From contig OY754981.1 in the NCBI GenBank assembly GCA_963576475.1, forward strand, positions 17,884,570 through 17,948,569: 64,000 bases of DNA, in the 5' to 3' direction. Shown piece by piece: positions 59,701 to 64,000 of the stretch. The position numbers and the translations under genes are program-made. Source of the stretch: Molanna angustata. Its lineage: Eukaryota; Arthropoda; Insecta; Trichoptera; Molannidae. The notes under the pieces are model-generated. The model was given only the letters and a program-made list of their open reading frames with translations. It did no database searches and was not told the DNA's origin. How positions within the stretch are numbered: position 1 is the first letter of the stretch; each line of letters starts with the position of its first letter.

Positions 59701-60040
59701 TATTATGGCAAATTTATCTTAGCTTGTGTATGTAGATGTAAATAAATATTTAAAAACATCACATAGGTAAATGTATGTAGGTATGTAAGTATCAACATAT
59801 TTTGATTTAATTAAAATAGCTACTGTTCACCTACTAATTAAACCACATCCAATAAAATATTACGTGTTACCTGTTAACGCTTTTAATTTATTATTAAAAT
59901 CCATAACTTGTTTGTCGACAAAAAATAATACAACATAATAATAAATTTAAATTAGGTACTTAATATTTACCTTGAGCTTGCAGACAAACTAATGTTGCTA
60001 GAAACGCCATCCATCTCGCCACCTCTTGATGAAACTTCAT
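29834..60040 (-). CDS. Clip-domain serine protease, copy B (complete, 8 exons)
   Basis: Complete gene encoding 369 residues. Exons: 60040-59971, 43598-43441, 39146-39002, 37659-37518, 33774-33611, 31272-31171, 30654-30470, 29977-29834 (stop TAG). They total 1110 nt with consistent phases and GT/AG borders. Residues 1-23 form the signal peptide. The clip domain has Cys 27, 37, 43, 68, 78 and 79. Cys105 probably pairs with Cys233 to tether the clip and protease chains. Activation is after Arg115 (FKR|VVNG). The catalytic triad is His163, Asp213 and Ser314 (GDSGGP). Asp308 at the base of the S1 pocket predicts cleavage after Arg/Lys. Cys331 is an extra, probably unpaired cysteine. Resembles venom serine protease and prophenoloxidase-activating types of insects. 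Intron 1 is 16.4 kb against 0.4 kb in copy A. The poly(A) signal lies 55 nt past the stop. Confidence 0.96.
31666..33262. mobile_element. Foldback element in copy B intron 5, interrupted
   Basis: Same element as 1352-1972, with a 1-kb element inserted at 31946-32955. It keeps the outer end CATACTATGACGAAAGTC at 33243-33260, which copy A has lost. Confidence 0.82.
31946..32955 (+). mobile_element. 1-kb TIR/hairpin element in copy B intron 5
   Basis: Full copy with the variant terminal hairpin (ATTCATGAGAATTGAATTC). Inserted in the middle of a foldback element that is uninterrupted in copy A. Confidence 0.88.
34272..34358 (+). mobile_element. LINE 3' tail fragment, copy B intron 4
   Basis: GAAGTGTGGAGCAGATATTC and CAGCACAGGACAGAGATGG match the same LINE tail as 47065-47150, with a short deletion before GTCGGGTTCC. 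Confidence 0.75.
34401..34656. mobile_element. Short foldback element of the same family, copy B intron 4
   Basis: TTTACGTCATAGCATAAAG at the left and TACTATGACTTAAG at the right, with AGTGTTGAAAA/TTTTCAACACT arms. A 256-bp internal-deletion form of 1352-1972. Confidence 0.78.
34815..36345. repeat. Palindromic and tandem block in copy B intron 4
   Basis: GATCACGTAAACCAGCCGAT or a close variant recurs at 35101, 35619 and 36149; the first two units (518 bp) are nearly identical. An inverted arm at 34850-35060 carries the same sequence in reverse (CGGCTGGTTTACGTGATC). Related single copies lie at 3259-3345 (copy A) and 31440-31560. Confidence 0.88.
36555..37512 (+). mobile_element. RTE-like LINE 3' part in intron 4 of copy B
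   Basis: Reads as the C-terminal half of an endonuclease-reverse transcriptase. [16 protein letters not shown] comes first, with a stop in the frame, then GYTDDLCIV (the YxDD motif), [24 protein letters not shown], a frameshift near 36955, then [15 protein letters not shown] and [10 protein letters not shown]. The last part is open in 37210-37539 ([19 protein letters not shown]). 5' truncated, frameshifted and dead. It ends in a short GAA repeat 7 bp from the exon 4 splice junction of the protease gene, on the opposite strand. Confidence 0.88.
38557..38645 (+). mobile_element. hAT-like terminal fragment, copy B intron 3
   Basis: CAGCCCTGGCCAATATTTGG then CCCGCGGGAC and GCGGCCTGCCGCGTG; counterpart of 5449-5540, so inserted before the gene duplication. 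Confidence 0.5.
39457..39525 (+). repeat. 28-bp minisatellite, left of LINE
   Basis: Repeats of a 28-bp unit beginning GCGAATACATAAAGAAATG, about two and a half units, directly abutting the LINE 3' end. Confidence 0.85.
39530..41980 (-). mobile_element. Jockey-like LINE inserted in a minisatellite
   Basis: Extent of the LINE carrying the RT frame. Just upstream of the frame on the minus strand, the sequence continues in another frame with endonuclease-like residues, showing a frameshift. Both flanks run into the same 28-bp repeat (39457-39525 and 42020-42120), so the LINE landed inside that minisatellite. Confidence 0.8.
39550..41922 (-). CDS. Reverse transcriptase of a jockey-like LINE (5' truncated, RT intact)
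   Basis: A 790-codon open frame of a non-LTR retrotransposon ORF2. Residues 19-50 are the tail of the endonuclease region, ending in the FNFKKANW linker seen in jockey-clade elements. Reverse transcriptase motifs follow: FRPVSLL (about 297), [13 protein letters not shown] (about 364), [13 protein letters not shown] (about 423) and the catalytic YADD (452-455). The C terminus carries a Cys/His cluster (CDCG...HLLSC). Most of the apurinic endonuclease domain is missing, because the frame breaks just upstream of 41922. The element cannot be autonomous although the RT itself has no stop. It lies in intron 2 of protease copy B, in the same orientation as the gene. Confidence 0.92.
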   Translation of the reverse strand: MEEGLQPGSQCSKQVEDPIPLTQHRPITCTIVPMIRPTITPLRRQFNFKKANWNNFSAELDNLVQNLEPKPEMYESFVELVQRVSRKHIPRGCRTEYLPGLSDDTKSLLEKYKALFNDNPFSEMTLQTGEELLQSISQSRREKWNNLIENLDMKQNSRRAWKVIKNISNDPAVQTPNPYIVTPNQIAHQLLLNGKTKQKTSTEKIIRNIESENNSLESPFSDSELKDAVACLKTNKAAGLDDIRVEQVKHFGNKTLVWILNLMNNCVTSLKIPKMWRKSRITALLKPGKEPNEPKNFRPVSLLCHLSKVFERLILNRVGHTLDPHLINEQAGFRPGKSCTGQILNLTQHIEDSFEEGKITGVAFIDLTAAYDTVNHRKLLHKVYGISRDFKLTSVIGTLLSNRRFYVTLQGKDSRWRMQKNGLPQGSVLAPLLFNIYTNDQPRPNRTRQFIYADDTAVAAQGKSFHEVEDRLTSTLTELGEYYDANHLKPNPKKTQLCAFHLKNREAGRGLRVNWRNEKLENCHAPKYLGVTLDRSLTYKQHCLNTKQKVSARNNILRKLVGSTWGACPELLRTSALGLCLSAAEYACPVWFGSAHANQVDVAVNEMARIISGCLRPTAKNKLYPIIGIAPPNIRRRVAADAERHKQIHDPRHPLYEHKAPNPRLKSRNSFLKSTADLQTSQKQRREELWMDDPISAWMDTSEKANMAHCLPFPIWKTLNRLRVGVSGCKSNLHRWGFSTEDDTFCDCGAVQDDDHLLSCPELNEGCHMDDLIKLTDRAISAATHWSGKI
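42020..42120 (+). repeat. 28-bp minisatellite, right of LINE
   Basis: Same unit as 39457-39525, about three and a half units, on the far side of the LINE. The two blocks were probably one array before insertion. Confidence 0.85.
42811..42980 (+). mobile_element. tRNA-Thr-derived SINE (full copy), copy B intron 2
   Basis: The head at 42811-42884 folds as a tRNA: GGTCG/CGACC acceptor pairs, A box-like TGGCAGAGCGGTTAGCG, anticodon loop CTAGTAA (AGT, Thr) and B box GAGTTCGAATCC. A body follows (GTTCACCTATAGCACAAGC, then GGAAGATGTATATGTACTTG) and an A-rich end. The same body recurs elsewhere, so this is a SINE, not a functional tRNA gene. The matching site in copy A (about 6232) is empty. Confidence 0.9.
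44190..44272 (+). repeat. Two direct 42-bp repeats
   Basis: ATGAAGCGGTTACATGGATA then TTCGAAGCATTAATTGGACA, twice in a row with one substitution. Confidence 0.85.
44394..44551 (-). mobile_element. tRNA-Thr-derived SINE, head truncated
   Basis: The minus strand reads TGGGCTAGTAATCCAGTAG, GAGTTCGAATCCTGCC, GTTCACCTATAGCATGAGC and an A-rich end. The part of the tRNA before the anticodon arm is missing. Confidence 0.82.
44647..45210 (-). CDS. Uncharacterised 187-residue open reading frame inside intron 1 of copy B
   Basis: I do not recognise this protein. The frame is open for 187 codons with no intron needed and is visibly more GC-rich than its AT-rich surroundings. A second Met two codons in (45204) may be the true start. 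The N-terminal half contains hydrophobic [14 protein letters not shown] followed by two closely spaced cysteines (CAELCQVKC), then an aromatic [10 protein letters not shown] patch. The C-terminal half (about residues 95-150) is rich in Pro, Ser, Lys and Gly, with repeated PGK, PAQ and [13 protein letters not shown] motifs, suggesting a disordered tail. It lies on the same strand as the host gene, within the 16-kb segment absent from copy A. No poly(A) signal was seen just downstream. It could be a young or retroposed gene, or a chance frame. Confidence 0.45.
   Translation of the reverse strand: MKMSLDKICVVLKWMQYLVMMAQRKGLCAELCQVKCFPYGNNYGPGIYDLRYDYDGYAPEPSGFNIEDLARAMGVSQSAFSDLVMNSSTLVPTAVKPGKPAQGLSKVAPGSLKPARGSSNPAQVPSKSSPGRTSKSASETFKPVPIPLNKNLPRGFNMSFSSRPEPKNRTLLKQAIVKGYFQYFVYL
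45211..46197. other. Interval upstream of the 187-codon frame
   Basis: AT-rich. It would contain the promoter if that frame is a gene; no TATA box or initiator could be assigned. Confidence 0.4.
46198..46255 (+). repeat. Degraded GGTTGTGGCC module
   Basis: ATGGATTGTGGTCTACGC followed by TAAACTCTTCACTAC; a single start module only. Confidence 0.5.
46615..47165 (+). mobile_element. LINE ORF2 3' end
   Basis: Encodes the C-terminal tail of a LINE reverse transcriptase: [31 protein letters not shown], a frame break near 46836, then [16 protein letters not shown] and [14 protein letters not shown]. The first part is open from 46615, the second from 46943. It ends ACGGCACCAGAACAAGAAGAAA, a tail shared with fragments at 3657-3730 and 34272-34358. 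5' truncated. Confidence 0.85.
47671..47741 (+). repeat. GT microsatellite
   Basis: (GT)n inside the minus-strand 1-kb element, expanded from the family's central ACACAC tract. Confidence 0.95.
48285..48470 (-). mobile_element. Short retroelement 3' end nested in a 1-kb element
   Basis: Breaks the expected CTTCAACTATACATAC sequence of the 1-kb element. On the minus strand it carries CCTCCAAAGCCCGAGTG and ends in an A-rich tail (CAAATAAAAAAAATAAAA). CTAT occurs at both edges, a possible target-site duplication. Confidence 0.55.
48534..49929. other. AT-rich interval without a gene
   Basis: Nothing recognised in either strand beyond short AT repeats. Confidence 0.5.
49930..50655 (+). mobile_element. 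LINE 3' end with AATA-type tail
   Basis: The frame 49949-50269 encodes the C-terminal tail of a LINE reverse transcriptase ([51 protein letters not shown]). About 350 bp of T-rich 3' UTR and a run of TAAA/AATA units at 50622-50655 follow. Strongly 5' truncated; the RT core is absent. Confidence 0.75.
50880..51030 (+). mobile_element. tRNA-derived repeat fragment
   Basis: Contains a B box-like GTGGTTCGATTCCCG without a good A box, then hairpins GGCGAAGCC/GGCTTCGCC and AGGTATAC/GTATACCT. Probably the remains of a SINE. Confidence 0.4.
51180..51735 (-). mobile_element. LINE ORF2 C-terminal remnant
   Basis: The minus strand reads [32 protein letters not shown], then in a shifted frame [19 protein letters not shown] and a closing [17 protein letters not shown]. 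This is the typical tail of insect endonuclease-reverse transcriptases. Interrupted by stops and truncated at both ends. A TAAA-type tail at 51800-51815 belongs to another fragment. Confidence 0.75.
52260..53000 (-). mobile_element. LINE ORF2 C-terminal remnant, frameshifted
   Basis: 52974-52690 reads [50 protein letters not shown] and [18 protein letters not shown] frameshift near 52690 then moves to the frame of 52690-52427 ([33 protein letters not shown]). Together they form the C-terminal tail of a LINE reverse transcriptase. One frameshift and strong 5' truncation make it a pseudogene. Confidence 0.85.
53085..53560. mobile_element. Foldback element
   Basis: TCTGTAATAGTATAGTTAAA (53127) and TTTAACTATACTATTACTGA (53506) are inverted, extending about 55 bp through GATTTCATAAATTTGTTCA. 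No coding content seen. Confidence 0.75.
53728..53985 (+). repeat. 260-bp direct repeat, left copy
   Basis: Shares CTAGAGTCTACAATCCGC, GGTTGGCTCTCTGATTGG, GCAACTCGCTCACGCGAG and GGTACTAGACGCTACTC with 55232-55499. Could be two insertions of one element, or long terminal repeats around a 1.25-kb non-coding interior. Confidence 0.8.
54000..55231. other. Interior between the 260-bp direct repeats
   Basis: AT-rich with no gag, pol or transposase signature, so if the repeats are LTRs the element is non-autonomous. Confidence 0.45.
55232..55499 (+). repeat. 260-bp direct repeat, right copy
   Basis: Nearly identical to 53728-53985 with a small AT-rich insertion. The GCAACTCGCTCACGCGAG palindrome also occurs in reverse at 42320-42345. 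Confidence 0.8.
55835..56010 (+). repeat. Two GGTTGTGGCC modules
   Basis: GAGTGGGTTGTGTCCAACAC at 55840 and ATGCGTTGTAGCCAACACTA near 55951, each followed by ACTC-T stretches. Solo starts of the family without the 3' hairpin. Confidence 0.6.
56961..57046. repeat. Short inverted repeat
   Basis: CCTTCCCCGTAAGATTTATG against CATAAATCTAACGGGGAAGG, a stem of about 20 bp with TATGAATCA-type direct repeats in the loop. Confidence 0.75.
57066..57338. mobile_element. Small TIR element (MITE)
   Basis: AATATACTAGATG at the left and CATCTAGTATATT at the right are exact inverses, bounding 273 bp that is GC-richer than its surroundings. No transposase. Confidence 0.65.
57510..57600 (-). mobile_element. 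Third SINE family, body fragment
   Basis: TTCGGGCAACTAACAAG, TATGTCAGATATGAATATT and TAACACGCAATAACATG match the body at 59415-59480; no tRNA head remains. Confidence 0.55.
57600..58545 (+). mobile_element. LINE 3' end with 235-codon open frame
   Basis: The frame 57651-58358 encodes the C-terminal region after the RT core: [63 protein letters not shown]. The YADD motif is missing, so the copy is 5' truncated, though the remaining frame is unbroken, suggesting a fairly young insertion. A T-rich 3' UTR follows. Confidence 0.82.
58546..59389. other. AT-rich interval without a gene
   Basis: No coding-like sequence seen; ends at the third SINE. Confidence 0.5.
59390..59628 (-). mobile_element. 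Third SINE family with tRNA-like head
   Basis: The minus strand starts with a tRNA-like 76-nt unit (59628-59553): A box TGGCTCAGTTGG, loop CTGCTGA (anticodon GCT position), and a perfect T arm CCGGG/CCCGG around TTCGATT. The anticodon stem and half of the acceptor stem do not pair, so it is not a functional tRNA. The following body (GTTGCCACATTCTGG in reverse) recurs at 57510-57600. Confidence 0.7.
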
Positions 60041-61005
60041 TTTAGTGCACTTTTCAGTTAATTTTTATGCTCGTCAACACTCAAATTTGAAATTCGAATA
60101 CAAAGTTCACTGGGAAATGTCACAATACAAATAATAGATGTCAAACATAAAAATATTCAAACCATGAAGAAGAATAATTGAAGATTCAAACTACACGTCA
60201 GTTGAAAATGAAAAAATAGTTATTTGAAATGGAGTTTGATGACATGCGAAGACTTCCGCGTCTCGAAAAGAAGTGAGAATTATGACTAAGTATTTAAGAT
60301 TATATTGTTAAAAAATCTAATAATAATAAAATGAAGAATTCCGCTGTTGTTTTGTTTAGATATAGTTTAATATGTCCGACATGTTCCGATGTAAAAAAGT
60401 CGTGAATGCAAGCAACATTAATGATTTATAACAAAATACCTAACTGTTTTAAAAGGATTGTAGGTACCTACCTACTTAAATATTATACTGTTTGGCTCTT
60501 CCGGAACAAAATATTAATCAGCAGATGTCAACATTAACAACAACAACAACTAATAATCCAACCATCAGAAGGAAGTTATTGTGTCAAATTGGCACCTATA
60601 TGTTCCCAGCGAAGGTCAGCTTTTGATAAGCGCTAATATAGCAATTAACCCGAACAAACAATTTTAGTTTCACTGACGAATTGTGCTGCGGAACAGGGTT
60701 CGATAATCAAAATGAACGAAACCGGAACATTAATACTATTTGTATAATCCTTAAGTACATAAATTCTGGTCTGTAAATACTAATGAGAATAATAAACACT
60801 TCCTTGCACGCTGCGCAAGTGGCGAATTTATTTCTACTTGGAAATTTCATCCAACTGAACAGTTCCAACTTATACTACTTATTCGTATAGTTTAAATTTC
60901 GAAAAATATATTTTAGCAATGCTCGTGCATTGTAAAATCAAGGAGGGGGAAAGTCCGGTCAAACGGCGGAATGAAACTCCTCGGTTTCGACATTCGATTT
61001 TTTAA
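60041..61005 (-). promoter_or_regulatory. 5' flank of copy B, duplicated with the gene
   Basis: Counterpart of 7307-8220. It shares the leader next to the ATG, the CAAATTTGAAATTCG stretch, the TTCCGCGTCTCGAAAAG stretch near 60255 and the SINE fragment at 60786-60885. Small indels separate the copies. Homology with copy A is lost at about 61005. Confidence 0.6.
60786..60885 (-). mobile_element. Second SINE family, fragment upstream of copy B
   Basis: Orthologous-by-duplication copy of 8008-8100 (CACTTCCTTGCACGCTGCGC), same orientation and distance from exon 1. Confidence 0.75.
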
Positions 61006-61234
61006 ATTTCTTTATAGAATAATACTCTTGCAGGTTTATAACGTGGGTTACCTCCACGATATGGGTTACCATGGAACAGGACTTGCCCTGCAGATCTGTT
61101 AAATAACACATTTATGAAATAACAGATTCGTAAATGATAAGTAAATTGAATATTACAATTCCACGTTTTATTATTAAGCTGTCCAATCTGTAGAATTCTT
61201 AAAATGAAATGAAATTGTAAATTCACATATGAAA

Positions 61235-61306
61235 ATCACTTAAAAAATCTCACTTAAAAAATCAATGTCAATTCACTTAAAAAATCACTTAAAAAATCAA
61301 TGTCGA
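61235..61306 (+). repeat. CACTTAAAAAATC tandem repeat
   Basis: CACTTAAAAAATC occurs five times in slightly over 70 bp, with AATGTC spacers. Confidence 0.8.
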
Positions 61307-61433
61307 GCCAGACATAACCCTCCTATAACAAAAACACATTTGGCTCGCGGGCTCTATCACTGAACAAGGTAATTTAAATTACATTGAGGGTACATGAACT
61401 ACGGGGCAAATACTTAGTTAAACACCCCTTTAA

Positions 61434-61995
61434 ACGAGTGGGTTGTGGCCAACGCTATGCTCCTCATTACCAAGTCACCCCACTAAGTATTCAAATTTTG
61501 TTTGGAAATTTTTTAGCATTTTCATGAAATGAGTTTATTAAATTATTTTTGATTTAAATATTTCATTATGAAAACTTGACCATTCTTCGATGCCATATTA
61601 TGAAAGTGGTGTGCTTTTTTAGCAATTTAAAAAACATCAAACTTTAAGCTTCTTGTGCTTGGGATCACTTTTAAATATTTGACAGTTAAAAAAATGACAA
61701 TTATTATGATTAAAACACCCTGATCAGATATCATTCAAAATCTAATGAGGTCTAAGCGAGTATTAGATAGACAAATTTGCAAAATTTGAAAAGAATCATA
61801 TGAGTGCTTTAGTATATAATCGATAAAGAACATAGAATAAACACGCCGTACATAGAACATACACACAGACACAGATACATTGTGATGAAACTTTCAGAAT
61901 GAAATGTTATATGGTGATAATCTGCGATAAAAACGAACCTTAACAATTGCGAATTCATAACTCCCCACTATATCCCCTTGGGGTAGTGAGGAGTA
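61434..61995 (+). mobile_element. GGTTGTGGCC family element, 0.56 kb
   Basis: ACGAGTGGGTTGTGGCCAAC at the start; hairpin ACTCCCCACTA...TAGTGAGGAGT and TAAAAAT at the end. Internal CGCCGTACATAGAACATAC parallels the CGTATACGCCATACACAC of the 683-bp unit. Confidence 0.82.
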
Positions 61996-62812
<817 letters not shown>

Positions 62813-62867
62813 TGGTTTACGTGATAATTTATTGTATAATGCTCATACAATCATATATTTATAATCC

Positions 62868-63090
62868 AGTGGACGCGAGTTCGAATCCTTACACGACCAA
62901 TTTCACCAACCGATTTAAGCCGGTTGCAGATCAAAAGCTAAGCTAAGCTGTTTAGCTTAGCTCGCATAGCTGAGGTCGTTTTTAATACATGTGTGCAGAC
63001 CGCACACTATGTGAGGTAGTATGAAACATGCATTATGCTTAGTTTTGGGAAAGTATGAGGATGTATATGTACCTACTTGTTTATATAAAG
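62868..63090 (+). mobile_element. tRNA-Thr-derived SINE, partial
   Basis: AATCCAGTGGACGCGAGTTC gives the T-arm half of the head. Body sequence GAGGATGTATATGTACCTAC appears at 63056-63080. An inverted AAGCTAAGCTAAGC/GCTTAGCT hairpin is in between. Confidence 0.65.
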
Positions 63091-63132
63091 CACTGATTTA
63101 TATTTAAATTTTTATGCAAAAAAAAAAAAAAA

Positions 63133-63678
63133 ACGAGTGGGTTGTGGCCAACGCTAAACTCCTCACTAACAAGTCATTCTATAAAGTATTAAAATTTTGT
63201 ATGGAAAATATTCAGCTCTTTCATGAAATGAGTTTGTTAAATTATTTTTTATTTCAATATTTTATTATGAAAACTCTTCAATGCCATTTTATGAAAGTGA
63301 TGTGCTTTTTTACCAATTTGAAAATAAAAAATTCAAATTTTAAGTTTCCTGAGCTTGGGGTCACTTTGAAATATTTGACAGTTAAAAAATTGAGAATCAC
63401 TATTCAGATATCCTTCAAAATCTAATGGGGCTAAGCGAGTATTAGATATACATATTCGCGAAATTTGAAAAGAATCGAATGAGTACTTTAGTCTAAAATC
63501 GATAAAGTAAAATAAACTCGCCGTACATAGTACATAGTACACACACATATACATTGTGATGAAACTTTCAGAATACAATCTCAGCATGATACTAGTTGGT
63601 AATCTGCAATAAAAAAATACCCTTAAAAATTGTGAAATCATAACTCCCCACTATATCCCCCTGGGCTAGTGAGGAGTA
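63133..63678 (+). mobile_element. GGTTGTGGCC family element, 0.55 kb
   Basis: Same ends and interior as 61434-61995, about 85-90% similar by eye. Preceded by a run of A. ACTCCTCACTA near the start and TAGTGAGGAGT at the end form an 11-bp inverted pair. Confidence 0.82.
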
Positions 63679-64000
63679 AAAAAGAAAAAAAATGTCATTA
63701 GACTTATTGTTTGATTTTTATCAGTGTTATATCTTTTCATCCACATCGTTAGAAATCATCTTATTTGACCAAAACATTGTAAATTTCTTATTTAAATATG
63801 TATTTTCGTCGATACGTGAGAGAGATCTATAGTCACCATGTTATTTGTAGGAATTTTAATCACATCAAAGGAATTACAATGTTCCTTCATCGTTTCTCAA
63901 CATGTGCTTGATTTTTAACTTCAATATTAAATTAATTAAATACAACTCATTTTTCTTCCATCAAAAGTTTTCTTCCATCAAAATGGCATCAATATTTCTA

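Larger units (their letters stand above)
43765..59775. other. 16-kb expansion of copy B intron 1
   Basis: Copy A intron 1 is 412 bp and aligns to both ends of copy B intron 1. Homology runs to about 43765 (GGCTGAGAACCGCATG) and resumes about 59775 (AAGTATCAACATATTTTG). Everything between is extra in B: an uncharacterised reading frame, five LINE 3' ends, SINEs, a 1-kb element and several foldbacks. Confidence 0.75.

Noticed and set aside
60940..60960. Rel/NF-kB site upstream of copy B (GGGGGAAAGTCC)
   Set aside because: It departs from the GGGRNYYYCC consensus and is not kept in copy A (GGCGGGTAAGTCC).

Overview
Organism and overall character. This is a non-bacterial, intron-rich, AT-rich arthropod sequence, almost certainly an insect. 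It carries clip-domain serine protease genes, split by phased introns, an exon of a NAB-type transcriptional co-repressor, and a very dense load of SINEs, LINE fragments, foldback and TIR elements and satellites. The order cannot be fixed from the sequence. A hemipteran is my low-confidence guess.

Layout. Two head-to-tail copies of one clip-domain, trypsin-like serine protease gene lie on the minus strand. Copy A (exons 1-6) occupies 1136-7306 and its last two exons would lie left of the window. Copy B (all eight exons, 369 residues, poly(A) signal at 29774-29779) runs from 60040 down to 29834. Exon sizes and phases are identical in A and B, and introns and about 1 kb of upstream flank are still alignable, so this is a segmental duplication. 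Much of the rest of the window can be read as insertions made before or after it. Those specific to A include a SINE in intron 6, a Harbinger-like MITE in intron 4 and a 1-kb element in intron 3. Those specific to B include a 1-kb element in intron 5, an RTE-like LINE abutting the exon 4 donor, a nested TIR element plus jockey-like LINE and a SINE in intron 2, and a 16-kb expansion of intron 1.

Between A and B (8.2-29.8 kb) lie a jockey-like LINE remnant, a 713-bp inverted partner of the left window edge, three unrelated tandem arrays (12.5-13.9 kb), several copies of a 1-kb element with terminal inverted repeats and a 3' hairpin, one plus-strand NAB exon (19417-19550), and a 7.1-kb satellite-bearing element. 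That last element holds 16 copies of a 312/313-bp unit and three of a 683-bp unit, and it is inserted inside a 1-kb element.

The 16-kb expansion inside copy B intron 1 holds an uncharacterised 187-codon open reading frame, several LINE 3' ends and more repeats. The right edge holds two shorter relatives of the 7.1-kb element and a long AT microsatellite.

Function. The two proteases are predicted secreted zymogens of the kind used in haemolymph cascades (clotting, melanisation, Toll activation). Both have a six-cysteine clip domain, a linker cysteine, an Arg|Val activation site and a trypsin-type specificity pocket in B. The NAB exon is on the opposite strand, so the proteases may sit inside large introns of a NAB gene.
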